This document shows positions 38,379 through 48,993 of a DNA stretch of 64,000 bases, one piece after another (within the stretch, counting starts at the first letter, position 1; every line of letters starts with the position of its first letter). Below the pieces are notes generated by a model that had not been told where the DNA came from, searched no databases, and saw only the letters and a program-made list of their open reading frames with translations. The position numbers were made by a program, and so were the translations under genes. This DNA is from Paracoccaceae bacterium (GTDB taxonomy: Bacteria > Pseudomonadota > Alphaproteobacteria > Rhodobacterales > Rhodobacteraceae), in assembly GCA_029248915.1 (NCBI GenBank), contig JAQWIK010000102.1, positions 1 to 64,000 on the forward strand, given 5' to 3'.

Positions 38379-39242
38379 TTGGTAACCTATTCGGCAATTA
38401 CAAAAGTGAAAGATAGAAAACGAGCTGAAGGCTTGGGTGTTGCTTTTGAAAAACTTAATCCAGCACCCATGGGGGTGGGGGTATTTGAGTTGGAGGATGG
38501 TTCTAGTGAATGGGAAGTAGGTGCTTATTTTGATGATGAACCAGACGAAGTGTCAATTCTAATATTGGAAAACGCTTTTGAAGCAACTGGAATTGTCATA
38601 TCTGAAATACCTGAAACAGATTGGGTTTCGAAAGTAAAACGAGAGTTGAGCCCTGTTGAAGCTGGTCGGTTTTTCGTTTTTGGTGACCACGATGCAGAAA
38701 AATTACCACAGGATCGAGTTGGATTGCTTATTGAGGCATCAATGGCCTTTGGTACTGGGCATCATGGGACAACAAAAGGTTGCCTTTTAGCTTTAGATAG
38801 TCTCATTTCGAAGAACAAAAGGTTGGATAATGTCATTGATATAGGCTGTGGTACGGCAGTGCTTGCTATGGCTGTAGGAAAGGTTTCTTCCTCTAAGATT
38901 ATTGCGAGTGATGTGGACCAAGTTGCAGTAGAAGTTGCTTTGGCAAATTTGAAGGCTAACAAGTTGCAAAATCGCATTGATTGTCTAGAAGCCATGGGTT
39001 TTGAGAATGAGCTAATCAAGTCCAATGCACCTTTTGACCTAATATTTGCAAATATTTTGAAACCACCTTTAATTGATTTGGCTCCTTCAATTAGGAATTA
39101 TTTAAAAAGTGGTGGGCATGCGATTGTGTCAGGAATTTTAGATGTGCAAGCTTCTGAAATAATTGAGGTTTATCATCAAAATAATCTAAAGGTCCTTGAC
39201 CGCATTGATATTGGTGAATGGGTAACACTTACTTTTATTTGA
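38379..39242 (+). CDS. prmA: Ribosomal protein L11 methyltransferase
   Basis: LLIEASMAFGTGHHGTTKGCLLAL; DNVIDIGCGTAVLAMA; DLIFANILKPPLIDLAP. Confidence 0.92.
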   Translation: MVTYSAITKVKDRKRAEGLGVAFEKLNPAPMGVGVFELEDGSSEWEVGAYFDDEPDEVSILILENAFEATGIVISEIPETDWVSKVKRELSPVEAGRFFVFGDHDAEKLPQDRVGLLIEASMAFGTGHHGTTKGCLLALDSLISKNKRLDNVIDIGCGTAVLAMAVGKVSSSKIIASDVDQVAVEVALANLKANKLQNRIDCLEAMGFENELIKSNAPFDLIFANILKPPLIDLAPSIRNYLKSGGHAIVSGILDVQASEIIEVYHQNNLKVLDRIDIGEWVTLTFI

Positions 39243-39411
39243 CCTTTACAAATTTTTGAAAGAGTTATTTGTTTTGGAAATAATCTGAAAATAGCCTCAT
39301 TTAAAAATCAGGCTGTAAAAACCCGATTAACGACGTATTGGATAATAAAGGCATTGGATTTTGTTCACGTTTCGTGCTACTCTTTTTTTTAGGTAATAAA
39401 GGCAGTAATAA

Positions 39412-39912
39412 ATGCGGGTTTTAGGAATTGATCCAGGCTTAAGAAATATGGGCTGGGGAATAATTGACGTAAAAGGAAACAAACTAACTCACATAGCAAA
39501 TGGTGTTTGTAAATCTCAGGGTGAGGATTTGGCTACAAGGCTACTTTGTTTGTTTGATCAAATGGAACAAATACTACAAAAATGGCTGCCGACGCATGCA
39601 GCAGTAGAAAATACTTTCGTTAATAAAGATGGCGTGAACTCACTTAAACTGGCCCAAGCAAGAGCTATCGCTTTATTAGTTCCGAGGAAATTTGGCCTTG
39701 CTGTGTCAGAATATGCTCCTAACAAAGTGAAGAAGACCGTCGTTGGCGTTGGACATGCAGACAAACAACAAATAGCGCATATGGTTCAGCTTCAGCTTCC
39801 CGGCGTTAAATTAAATGGACCAGACTCAGCAGACGCTCTGGCTATTGCAATTTGTCACTCATATCATGCAGTATCGAATAATCGTTTTCAGCAAGCCCTA
39901 GAGAAGGTGTGA
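39412..39912 (+). CDS. ruvC: Crossover junction endodeoxyribonuclease RuvC
   Basis: [54 protein letters not shown]. Confidence 0.96.
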   Translation: MRVLGIDPGLRNMGWGIIDVKGNKLTHIANGVCKSQGEDLATRLLCLFDQMEQILQKWLPTHAAVENTFVNKDGVNSLKLAQARAIALLVPRKFGLAVSEYAPNKVKKTVVGVGHADKQQIAHMVQLQLPGVKLNGPDSADALAIAICHSYHAVSNNRFQQALEKV

Positions 39913-39914
39913 TT

Positions 39915-40586
39915 ATGATTGGCAGATTGCGTGGTCGTGTAGATTATAAAGCACAAGATCATTTTTTGTTAGATGTTAATGGTGTTGGATATCTAGTCTT
40001 TTGCTCAGAACGGACACTTGCCGACATACCAACCAATGGAGAGTTTACAACAATTTATACCGACTTACTTGTTAGAGAAGACTTAATGCAGCTCTTTGGG
40101 TTTGTATCGCAGGTAGAAAAAGAATGGTATCGGTTGCTAATTTCTGTTCAAGGGGTCGGTGCCAAGGCCTCTTTGGCCATTTTAAGTGCTTTGGGAGAAG
40201 ATGGAGTTAGTCGAGCCATCGCACTAGGTGACTGGACTTCAATCAAGTCTGCTAAGGGTATAGGTCCAAAGACTGCTCAAAGAGTAGTGAATGAACTGAA
40301 AGACAAAGCAGCCCATGTTATGTCGATCGTACCTATCGAAGTTAGTAGGGGCGAAAAGGTTATAGATGATGATGACGTTGTTGAAGTTATTGATAATCAA
40401 GCATCTAAAGATTTAGCTATGTCAAACAAAAATGCGCAAGCTGATGCTTTATCAGCATTGCAAAATCTTGGTTACACACCAGGCGACTCTGCTACTGCGG
40501 TAGCGAAAGTGCTTCATGAAAATTCTGATTTAAGCACTGAAGAATTAATCCGGGACTCACTCAAAATGCTTAGCCCAAAAGGATAA
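39915..40586 (+). CDS. ruvA: Holliday junction branch migration protein RuvA
   Basis: [65 protein letters not shown] 39915 preferred to GTG 39909. Confidence 0.95.
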   Translation: MIGRLRGRVDYKAQDHFLLDVNGVGYLVFCSERTLADIPTNGEFTTIYTDLLVREDLMQLFGFVSQVEKEWYRLLISVQGVGAKASLAILSALGEDGVSRAIALGDWTSIKSAKGIGPKTAQRVVNELKDKAAHVMSIVPIEVSRGEKVIDDDDVVEVIDNQASKDLAMSNKNAQADALSALQNLGYTPGDSATAVAKVLHENSDLSTEELIRDSLKMLSPKG

Positions 40587-40588
40587 TA

Positions 40589-41608
40589 ATGAGCGAAATT
40601 AATCCCTTACTTCGAGAAGAGCCAATACCTGATGATAGTGATAGAGCTCTAAGGCCAAAATCGATTAGCGAATTTATAGGACAGTCAGAAGCTCGTTCTA
40701 ACCTCCGTGTTTTTATTGAAAGTGCAAGGCGGCGCAATGATGCTATGGATCATACCCTATTTTTTGGACCCCCAGGATTAGGTAAAACTACTCTTGCTCA
40801 AATAATCAGTAGGGAACTGGGTGTAAATTTTAAAATGAGTTCTGGCCCAGTTTTAGCAAAAGCAGGTGATTTGGCGGCAATTTTAACCAATTTAGAGACT
40901 AACGATGTTTTGTTTATTGATGAAATTCACAGACTGAACCCAGTCGTCGAAGAGATTTTATACCCAGCGCTGGAGGATTTTGAATTAGATCTTGTAATTG
41001 GAGAAGGTCCAGCAGCAAGAACAGTTCGGATTGAACTTCAGCCATTCACGCTAGTTGGGGCAACAACCAGATTGGGGCTTCTTACGACGCCACTGCGTGA
41101 CCGGTTTGGAATACCAATTAGGCTGCAGTACTATTCTGACGAAGAACTTTATGAAATTGTCAAATTGAATACAGAGAAACTTGGTGTTGCTTCCGATGAA
41201 AATGGGGCAAGAGAAATTGCACGGCGAGCTAGAGGTACCCCGAGAATAGCTGGGCGTCTTCTAAGACGAGTGGTTGATTTTGTATTGGTTGAGGGTGATG
41301 GTGTTTTAAACAAAAAAATAGCTGACCACGCTTTAAGTCGCCTTGGAGTAGATAATTTAGGCCTTGATGGTGCAGATCGAAGGTACTTAAAATTAATAGC
41401 AGAACAGTATTCTGGCGGACCTGTTGGAATTGAGACTTTATGTGCGGCGATATCTGAAAGTAGGGATGCATTGGAAGAAGTTATTGAACCTTACCTGTTG
41501 CAAATGGGATTGATTCAGAGAACACCCCGCGGCCGCATGCTTGCGAATAACGGTTGGAAGCACCTTGGGATGCAACCACCCAAGTCGCAAGGAAATATGT
41601 TTGAGTAA
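40589..41608 (+). CDS. ruvB: Holliday junction branch migration DNA helicase RuvB
   Basis: [62 protein letters not shown]. Confidence 0.97.
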   Translation: MSEINPLLREEPIPDDSDRALRPKSISEFIGQSEARSNLRVFIESARRRNDAMDHTLFFGPPGLGKTTLAQIISRELGVNFKMSSGPVLAKAGDLAAILTNLETNDVLFIDEIHRLNPVVEEILYPALEDFELDLVIGEGPAARTVRIELQPFTLVGATTRLGLLTTPLRDRFGIPIRLQYYSDEELYEIVKLNTEKLGVASDENGAREIARRARGTPRIAGRLLRRVVDFVLVEGDGVLNKKIADHALSRLGVDNLGLDGADRRYLKLIAEQYSGGPVGIETLCAAISESRDALEEVIEPYLLQMGLIQRTPRGRMLANNGWKHLGMQPPKSQGNMFE

Positions 41609-41625
41609 ATTGAAATTAAGTATTT

Positions 41626-42276
41626 TTGGTAAGAATTTTGAAAAAACATAAAGGCTCAATAGAAACTTATTTTACTCGATCAGATGGAAAGTATATTTTT
41701 GCTAGATGGGGAAGACCCATCGCCCCAGTTGTTTTCGGTGTGCAGGATGAAACTCTTGTAACTTTAAAATCAGTTATTCAATCAATAGTTGATTTGGCTA
41801 ACCACGAATTAGTGGAAACTGATCCTGAGTTGGGATCAAATGCAATGTTTTTTTTCTTTTTATCTTGGGAAGAGTTGCTCGAAGTAAAGGATTTAGACAG
41901 AATTATTCCGCATCTGGGCAATTTGGTTGAACGCTTAAAATCTATTCAAGCAAATCAATATAGGTTTTTCAGGTTTGATACCGCTGGCGGTATCAAAGCA
42001 GTTTTCACGTTTATTTGCATGGACGACAACTTAGCCTCAGTATCTGCTGAAGTGTTATGTTTGAACCAAGTTGTTCAGATGTTTTTACTTTGGTCCGATG
42101 ATGCATTTAAAGAAAAATCTCCCACTTCAATTACAAATAATGGCGCGGTTATAATCAATCCGATAATAGGTGATACTATCAGAGCAGTTTATGATCCGAC
42201 GATGCCAATAGTTTCAACTGATAAAAGTCATGCCTTAAGAGCGCAGGCCAGAATAGATTTGTTTAGAAAGAATTAA
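41626..42276 (+). CDS. Conserved hypothetical protein between ruvB and ybgC
   Basis: Intact 216-aa ORF; TYFTRSDGKYIFARWGRPIAPVVFGVQDETL; no recognised catalytic motif. Confidence 0.7.
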   Translation: MVRILKKHKGSIETYFTRSDGKYIFARWGRPIAPVVFGVQDETLVTLKSVIQSIVDLANHELVETDPELGSNAMFFFFLSWEELLEVKDLDRIIPHLGNLVERLKSIQANQYRFFRFDTAGGIKAVFTFICMDDNLASVSAEVLCLNQVVQMFLLWSDDAFKEKSPTSITNNGAVIINPIIGDTIRAVYDPTMPIVSTDKSHALRAQARIDLFRKN

Positions 42277-42278
42277 GT

Positions 42279-42671
42279 ATGAAAAATCATTCAATGAATA
42301 TCCGAGTTTATTATGAAGATACGGATTTAGGAGGAGTTGTATACTATGCTAATTATTTGCGATTTATAGAAAGAGCCCGAAGCGAGTGGATCCGCAATCT
42401 TGGAATTGATCAAATCAAAATGCGGAATGAGGAAAAAGCCATTTTTGTAGTGACAAAACTTAAAGCAGATTACCTACGGCCGGCACATTTCGATGATATG
42501 CTTAAAGTCGAAACAAAGATAAAAGTTGTTTCCCCGGTCAGAGCGTATTTCTACCAAAATATTTTTCGCGAAGAAGAAGTTATATTTAATGCAGAAGTAT
42601 GTGTAACATGCACTTCAACTTCCGGTAAAGTCGAACGATTACCAGAAAAGATTAAAACATTAATGACATAA
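42279..42671 (+). CDS. ybgC: Tol-Pal system-associated acyl-CoA thioesterase
   Basis: RVYYEDTDLGGVVYYANYLRFIERARSEWIRNLGI. Confidence 0.95.
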   Translation: MKNHSMNIRVYYEDTDLGGVVYYANYLRFIERARSEWIRNLGIDQIKMRNEEKAIFVVTKLKADYLRPAHFDDMLKVETKIKVVSPVRAYFYQNIFREEEVIFNAEVCVTCTSTSGKVERLPEKIKTLMT

Positions 42672-42737
42672 AACTATACTCGGTCCCTTTTCTCATGTTA
42701 ACAGGGTGCCGGTTTTATAATCGTGAGGAAATTGCCC

Positions 42738-43448
42738 ATGATATCAGAAGCATTAATATTAACAGCTATAGTAGCAACTCCAGAAATGGATTTTTCATTT
42801 TGGGCTCTCTTCGCTCGAGCAACAATTACGGTTAAAATTGTTATTTTATTGCTGATTGGTGCGTCTTTTTGGGCATGGTCCATTATTATTCAAAGACATC
42901 TAATTTTCAATTCAGCTAGAAGGGATGCTACAAGATTTGACCGAGCTTTTTGGTCTGGTGAGCCTTTGGACGAATTATATCAACAGCTTGGGCAGAACCC
43001 ACGGGGGCGAGCGGCGAAAATTTTTGTAGCGGGTATGAAGGAATGGGAGCAGTCACAGCGTGCGGATGGTGGTTTAATAGCTGGCATTCAATCACGCGTC
43101 GATAGATCAATGGATGTAGCCGTCTCGAGAGAGGCTGAAAAATTACAATCAGGATTGATTGTTTTGGCAACTGTTGGCTCAACGGCGCCATTTGTGGGCT
43201 TGTTTGGTACAGTTTGGGGCATAATGAATGCCTTTATTGAAATTGCCCAACAGCAAAATACAAACTTAGCTGTTGTTGCCCCTGGGATTGCTGAGGCCTT
43301 GTTGGCCACAGGTCTTGGCCTACTAGCGGCTATTCCAGCTGTAGTTTTTTATAACAAGCTTAATTCTGACTGTGATAGAATCGTGGCTGGATATGAAAGT
43401 TTTGCTGATGAGTTCTCAACAATATTGAGCCGTCAATTGGATAGTTAA
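42738..43448 (+). CDS. tolQ: TolQ proton channel protein
   Basis: VGSTAPFVGLFGTVWGIMNAFIEIA; EALLATGLGLLAAIPAVVFYNKL. Confidence 0.95.
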   Translation: MISEALILTAIVATPEMDFSFWALFARATITVKIVILLLIGASFWAWSIIIQRHLIFNSARRDATRFDRAFWSGEPLDELYQQLGQNPRGRAAKIFVAGMKEWEQSQRADGGLIAGIQSRVDRSMDVAVSREAEKLQSGLIVLATVGSTAPFVGLFGTVWGIMNAFIEIAQQQNTNLAVVAPGIAEALLATGLGLLAAIPAVVFYNKLNSDCDRIVAGYESFADEFSTILSRQLDS

Positions 43449-43449
43449 T

Positions 43450-43923
43450 ATGAGTGCCACTGCTAATTTGAAAAACCTTAAGCAGTCTAGACGAAGATAT
43501 AGTCGAAGATCAGTTCCTATGTCTGAGATAAACGTGACACCTTTTGTCGATGTAATGTTAGTTCTTTTAATTATTTTTATGGTAGCAGCTCCCATGTTAA
43601 CTGTTGGAGTCGATGTTGAATTGCCAAAAAGTGCAGCTAATGCATTAGAAACAGAAAATGAAGAGCCCTTAACCATTACGATAACAAAGGAAGGGGAAAT
43701 TGTTTTGCAAACGAGTACTATACCGAGGGAACAATTGATTACTCGTCTTCAAGGTGTTGCTGCTGAACGTGCAAGTAATCGTATTTTTTTGCGGGCTGAT
43801 GGAGCAGTTCAATATGAGTTCGTTATGCAAATTATGGGCGCTTTGAATGCCGGCGGTTTTCAGGATATAGGATTAGTCACGGATATTGGAGGCCCAGCCT
43901 TAAACGACGTTTCTGAAGAGTAA
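43450..43923 (+). CDS. tolR: TolR
   Basis: MSEINVTPFVDVMLVLLIIFMVAAPMLTVGVDVELPKS. Confidence 0.96.
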   Translation: MSATANLKNLKQSRRRYSRRSVPMSEINVTPFVDVMLVLLIIFMVAAPMLTVGVDVELPKSAANALETENEEPLTITITKEGEIVLQTSTIPREQLITRLQGVAAERASNRIFLRADGAVQYEFVMQIMGALNAGGFQDIGLVTDIGGPALNDVSEE

Positions 43924-43930
43924 AAAGGTT

Positions 43931-44944
43931 ATGCAATTTGGGCATTATATATCTGGTTTTGCACATTTGGTTCTTTTAACGGGATTATTTATAGGTCCTG
44001 TTTTTCAAAATGATATAGAACCAGTTGATTATTCGACTGTTTCTTTAATTTCTGAACAGGATTTTATTGATCTTACTGCATCGAATATTTCACCTTCAGT
44101 ATCTGAAGACGCAAGTAAATTTATTCCAATGAATGAAAATAATGATAAATTAAATTTTAAATTTAATGAGGAAAGTAAGGTTTTAAAATCAGAAGGCCCC
44201 GAAGTTGTTCTTGATGAACCTATAGAGCCAGAAATTAAAAAACCTGAAATGGAATTAGCTCTGAAACAAAGGCCTCCTGAAATATCTAAAGAATTGAAGT
44301 CTCCAGTTTCAGAAATAGCAAATAAAATACCCGATGTTCAAAATGAATCCACTAAATTGAATAAGCCCAGCAAAACTTCAAAGCCAAATAAAATGACGCA
44401 ACCTGAAATTAATCTTTCCCAAGAATTAGAGATTGCTAAAGGTTCTGTAGATGATTTAGCCGTTGTGAAAGATAATATAAAAGCCTCAACTGATATTATA
44501 GTTTCATCACTGAGGCCTAAAAGCCGTCCGCGCTACATATCTAAACCAAATTTTGAGATCAAATCAGAAAGTAAGGTAATAGAGTCGGTCGTTTCAGATG
44601 CAATTCAATCGTCGTCTGCACAAAACTCGCTAAGTAAGCCTTTAACAGAAACTGAAACGGGTAATTTACAAACAGCAATACAAACATGTTGGTTTAGGGA
44701 CCCTGGCTCATTGGCCGAGGATGTGAAATTAACTATATTTATGTCCCTTGATAGAAATGGACGAGTTAATCCAAACTCTATTAAGGTTGTTGAAATATCA
44801 GGTGGTGACGAGGGTGCTCAAGAGGTGGCTTTCAGAAGAGCAAAAATAGCAATTATAAGTTGTGGAAAAAACGGCTATAAGTTACCACCAAATAAATATG
44901 AGCGTTGGCGGGAAATAGAAGTGGTATTTGATCCAACCAACTAA
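43931..44944 (+). CDS. tolA: TolA-like cell envelope protein
   Basis: N-terminal TM, Pro/Lys-rich spacer, C-terminal TonB/TolA-like LQTAIQTCWFRDPGSLAEDVKLTIFMSLDRNGRVNPNSIKVV; position tolQR-x-tolB. Confidence 0.85.
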   Translation: MQFGHYISGFAHLVLLTGLFIGPVFQNDIEPVDYSTVSLISEQDFIDLTASNISPSVSEDASKFIPMNENNDKLNFKFNEESKVLKSEGPEVVLDEPIEPEIKKPEMELALKQRPPEISKELKSPVSEIANKIPDVQNESTKLNKPSKTSKPNKMTQPEINLSQELEIAKGSVDDLAVVKDNIKASTDIIVSSLRPKSRPRYISKPNFEIKSESKVIESVVSDAIQSSSAQNSLSKPLTETETGNLQTAIQTCWFRDPGSLAEDVKLTIFMSLDRNGRVNPNSIKVVEISGGDEGAQEVAFRRAKIAIISCGKNGYKLPPNKYERWREIEVVFDPTN

Positions 44945-44978
44945 TTAAGATTAAAATTATTAGGTAGAAAATAAGGAA

Positions 44979-46289
44979 TTGGTTTTGAAAACATTCTTAG
45001 TAATTTTTTTTATTAGTTTATCAACATTTGTTCAATCTGCGCCTCTGCGCATCACAATAACAGAAGGCGTAATCGAACCGTTACCTTATGCTGCGCCTAC
45101 ATTTATCGGCGAAACAGGTGCGTCGAATGAATTAGCAAATAAAATAACAGAGTTAGTTAAAAATGACTTATTAGGTTCGGGGTTATTTAGAGAAGTACCC
45201 AAGTCATCTTATATATCGGGCATAGATAAATTTAATTCCCCTATCCAATACTCAGATTGGAAAGCAATAAAAGTGCAAGCTCTTTTGACTGGCTCAGTTC
45301 TTGTTTCCGGTGAAAAGCTGTCGGTAAAATTTAGGCTTTTTGATGTTTTTTCGAATAACGAACTTGGAAAAGGTCTTCAGTTTAATTCTACAAAACAGGG
45401 ATGGCGGCGTGTTGCTCATAAAGTAGCTGATGAGGTTTATTCCCGAATAACTGGCGAGCAGGGATATTTTGACAGCCGTGTTGTTTATGTTGCTGAAACT
45501 GGAAAAAAAGGTTCTCGAAAAAAACGTTTGGCTATTATGGACTTTGACGGTGCGAATTCGAAACATTTGACCGATGGTTCCTATATTGTATTAGCTCCTC
45601 GGTTCTCGCCCACAGGAGAACGAGTATTATATACTAGCTATGAAACTGGAACCCCCCAGATATATGTAATAAATGTCGCCACCTCGAAGCGAACTGTTTT
45701 GAAAAACCGAAAAGGAACAATGAGTTTCGCCCCACGGTTCTCTCCAGATGGGCAATCTGTCGTTTACTCTTTAGAGCAGGGTGGTAATACGGACATTTAC
45801 GTCATGAACCTAAGAAACTCCTCCAGCGCTAGATTAACATCAGCGCCATCCATTGAGACTGCACCCAGCTTTTCCCCAGATGGATCTGAAATTGTATTTG
45901 AAAGTGATAGATCAGGAACTCAGCAGTTATATGTGATGTCCTCCCTTGGAGGTGGTGCGAAAAGAATTAGCTCTGGGGATGGTCGCTACGGAACTCCTGT
46001 TTGGTCGCCACGGGGTGACCGGATAGCTTTTACCAAACAAAGCCGGGGGCGTTTCCATATTGGTGTCATGCGTGTTGACGGTTCTAAGGAAAGGTTGTTA
46101 ACAGCATCTTTCCTCGATGAAGGTCCAACTTGGTCTCCAAACGGCAGAGTTATTATGTTTACCAGAGAAACACAGGGCGAGACAGGCGTTTCAGCTCTTT
46201 ATTCGGTTGATGTTTCAGGAAGAAATTTAAAAAAAGTTAAGACAAGAGACGGAGGATCTGATCCGTCTTGGTCACCACTTGGAAAATAA
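44979..46289 (+). CDS. tolB: TolB periplasmic beta-propeller
   Basis: Signal peptide; repeated [34 protein letters not shown]-like repeats. Confidence 0.96.
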   Translation: MVLKTFLVIFFISLSTFVQSAPLRITITEGVIEPLPYAAPTFIGETGASNELANKITELVKNDLLGSGLFREVPKSSYISGIDKFNSPIQYSDWKAIKVQALLTGSVLVSGEKLSVKFRLFDVFSNNELGKGLQFNSTKQGWRRVAHKVADEVYSRITGEQGYFDSRVVYVAETGKKGSRKKRLAIMDFDGANSKHLTDGSYIVLAPRFSPTGERVLYTSYETGTPQIYVINVATSKRTVLKNRKGTMSFAPRFSPDGQSVVYSLEQGGNTDIYVMNLRNSSSARLTSAPSIETAPSFSPDGSEIVFESDRSGTQQLYVMSSLGGGAKRISSGDGRYGTPVWSPRGDRIAFTKQSRGRFHIGVMRVDGSKERLLTASFLDEGPTWSPNGRVIMFTRETQGETGVSALYSVDVSGRNLKKVKTRDGGSDPSWSPLGK

Positions 46290-46342
46290 CATTATTTGCA
46301 GGGTTAGTATTTCATGTTATCACTGAATTTGAGAGGCTAATA

Positions 46343-46849
46343 ATGACAAAATTTAGTTTATATTTGTGCGCGATTTTGATCATATTTTTAGGTGGATGTT
46401 CACAAAATGCATCGACCCCATTCTCAACAAATGGTATGTTGAACAGCTCTAGTTCTAAATTCGAAGGTAACGTCAGTAACCCAAGTTCGATAGCTTTTTT
46501 TAAAAATAATGTTGGCGATCGTGTACTATTTTCCATCGATCAATCAGATTTAGATCAGTCAGGTAAGGACATATTGTTGGGCCAAGTCAAATGGTTGCAA
46601 GCAAACGTTGATTACAAAATTATTATTGAGGGGCATGCAGATGAAAGGGGTACAAGAGAATATAATCTTGCGCTTGGAGCTCGAAGAGCTAACTCTGCTC
46701 GTGAATTTTTGGTATCTAGAGGAATAGAGAGCTCTCGTATTCAAACAGTGAGCTTTGGAAAAGAGCGACCAGTAGAACTTTGCAGCAACGAAAATTGCTA
46801 CAGTGAGAATAGGCGAGCTGTTTCAGTAGTTTCTAACCTAAATTTTTAA
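46343..46849 (+). CDS. pal: Peptidoglycan-associated lipoprotein Pal
   Basis: Lipobox LGGCSQ; IIEGHADERGTREYNLALGARRANSAREFLVSRGI. ATG 46343. Confidence 0.96.
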   Translation: MTKFSLYLCAILIIFLGGCSQNASTPFSTNGMLNSSSSKFEGNVSNPSSIAFFKNNVGDRVLFSIDQSDLDQSGKDILLGQVKWLQANVDYKIIIEGHADERGTREYNLALGARRANSAREFLVSRGIESSRIQTVSFGKERPVELCSNENCYSENRRAVSVVSNLNF

Positions 46850-46861
46850 TTGGAGTTTAAG

Positions 46862-47677
46862 ATGATAAGGTCGGTTGCTTTAATTTGCGCATTACTTTTT
46901 GCACCGACAATTATTTATGCTCAAGACAACAACAAGACATTAGCTGATGTAAGGCAAGACCTTAATATTCTTTACGTTGAAGTTCTGAAACTAAGGCGGG
47001 AGTTGTCTACAACACAAACTTCTTCGATGATATCGTCTAACGAAGCCTCTGTATTAGAAAGACTTGATGGAATGGAACAAGAGTTGAGGCGTTTAACTTC
47101 TGAAACAGAAAATTTAGAGTTCAGAGTCAATAACATTGTAAGAGATGGCACCAATAGGGTTCGCGACCTTGAGTATCGGTTGGTGGAATTAGAAGGGGGA
47201 GACCTTAGTAAAATTGATTATGCTACAACCCTGGGAGGTGACTTAGAAATATCGTCAGAAATTAACGTTGAAGAAAATTCTGGGCCAGAATTAGCAATTG
47301 GAGAAAAAGCAGATTTTGAAAATGCACAAAATGCATTGTTAGAAGAGCGCTTTGAAGACTCCTTATTGCTATTTGAGCGATTTCTGGAAAACTACCCTGA
47401 TAGTCCACTGAGCGCAGCTATCATTATAGGCAGAGGAAACGCATATGAGGGGCTTGGGGAAATCAAAAAAGCAGCAAGAGCATATCTAAATAGCTTTTCA
47501 TTATACGAAGACTCGCCAGTTGCCCCAGAAGCGCTGACCTTGTTGGGGAATGCTCTTGTAAATTTGGGGCAAACTGATGCCGGATGCCAAACTTTAGCGC
47601 AAGTTCTTATGCGCTTCCCAGGTTCTGATTACAGTCTTGAGGCCGAGAAAATGATGTCGGAACTGCAGTGTCCTTAA
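46862..47677 (+). CDS. cpoB: Cell division coordinator CpoB/YbgF
   Basis: Signal peptide, coiled-coil, TPR region FENAQNALLEERFEDSLLLFERFLENYPDSPLSAAIIIGRGNAYEGLGEIKKAARAYL. Confidence 0.9.
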   Translation: MIRSVALICALLFAPTIIYAQDNNKTLADVRQDLNILYVEVLKLRRELSTTQTSSMISSNEASVLERLDGMEQELRRLTSETENLEFRVNNIVRDGTNRVRDLEYRLVELEGGDLSKIDYATTLGGDLEISSEINVEENSGPELAIGEKADFENAQNALLEERFEDSLLLFERFLENYPDSPLSAAIIIGRGNAYEGLGEIKKAARAYLNSFSLYEDSPVAPEALTLLGNALVNLGQTDAGCQTLAQVLMRFPGSDYSLEAEKMMSELQCP

Positions 47678-48927
47678 GTGTTAAAATTACGACACAGGTA
47701 TTTCAAACACTTTCAGATCTCAAAAAAAAGTATGGGTTTGTTGAGCTTGGTTTAGCTGTTTCTGGGGGGAGTGATAGTTTAGCTATGCTCTATCTTTGTA
47801 AGGACTGGGCAGTAAAAAACAAAATCAAACTGCGTTGTGTTACTGTAGATCACAAGCTTCGTTCTGAGTCGTTAATTGAGGCAGAACTAGTCGCAGGTCA
47901 TTGCAAGAAGCTAGGCATAAATCATGAAATAGTTGGATGGGACCATGAAGAGAAGCTGAAGGGTAACTTATCTGACTTAGCTCGCTCAGCCCGATATAGG
48001 ATAATTGATAAATGGCGCAAAAATATAAATTTTGTTTTAGTGGGCCATACCCAGAATGATCAGGTTGAAACTTTTTTTATGAATTTGAAGAGGGGATCCG
48101 GAATTGAAGGTTTGAAAGGTATGCCTGTGAGTTTTAGAAGATCTGAAGGTTACTATATATTAAGACCATTAATTCATACCTCAAGGGAAAGTTTGCAACA
48201 GTATCTTAAGGAAAAGAATATAACTTGGGTAAGTGACCCCTCTAATTCGAACGAAGATTTTGAACGAATTTCTCAGCGCAAAACATGGACAATATTAAAG
48301 TCGAAAGGTTTTTCTGAGAACCGTATCGAATTGAGCGCAGACCATATGCGAAGAGCCCACGAGGCTTTAAACCACATGTTGCCTATTCACTTCAAATCGA
48401 TTGGAAAACAAGAGATTACTGATTTATTGTGGGAGTATAATAGCTTTGTCTTGTTGCCGGAAGAATTTAAACTTCGCTTAATTTCTGCTGTTGTAATGTG
48501 GAATGGGAATGTTCATTACCGTCCAAGATTTAAAGCTATTTTGGATGTCTTGAAAAATATAAATGAAAAGAAAACAGTCGTTTTGGGAGGTTCTATATTT
48601 TATTATAATGCTGGCAAAATTCGGATCACAATCGAGTATCAATCTGTAAAGGGAAATGCCATAAGTTGTACGTCCGGATTAGTATGGCGAAATATTTGGA
48701 AAGTTGAAAGGGAAATTAAAGATGGGTACATTACTGCTATTGGGATTGACGGCAATAAACAGTTATCAAAACAACAAAGATCGACGATGCCCTTCCGATC
48801 AAGAATTATTCAACCAGGTATTTTTGTAAAAGAAAAACTGTTGATTGTCCCAACGCTTGATAGTGACAGTTCCGAGTATTTGTCATTTTGTGGAATAAAG
48901 TTTAATGATTTTCTTCACAACCATTGA
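47668..48927 (+). CDS. tilS: tRNA(Ile)-lysidine synthetase
   Basis: LGLAVSGGSDSLAMLYL PP-loop; VGHTQNDQVETFFMNLKRGSGIEGLKGM; GTG start overlaps cpoB stop. Confidence 0.93.
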   Translation: MSLSVKITTQVFQTLSDLKKKYGFVELGLAVSGGSDSLAMLYLCKDWAVKNKIKLRCVTVDHKLRSESLIEAELVAGHCKKLGINHEIVGWDHEEKLKGNLSDLARSARYRIIDKWRKNINFVLVGHTQNDQVETFFMNLKRGSGIEGLKGMPVSFRRSEGYYILRPLIHTSRESLQQYLKEKNITWVSDPSNSNEDFERISQRKTWTILKSKGFSENRIELSADHMRRAHEALNHMLPIHFKSIGKQEITDLLWEYNSFVLLPEEFKLRLISAVVMWNGNVHYRPRFKAILDVLKNINEKKTVVLGGSIFYYNAGKIRITIEYQSVKGNAISCTSGLVWRNIWKVEREIKDGYITAIGIDGNKQLSKQQRSTMPFRSRIIQPGIFVKEKLLIVPTLDSDSSEYLSFCGIKFNDFLHNH

Positions 48928-48993
48928 ACCTTGCGTATGACTTTCTATATTTATAAGTAAGCAAACCAAACTAGACAATTCTGGAGATATTCC

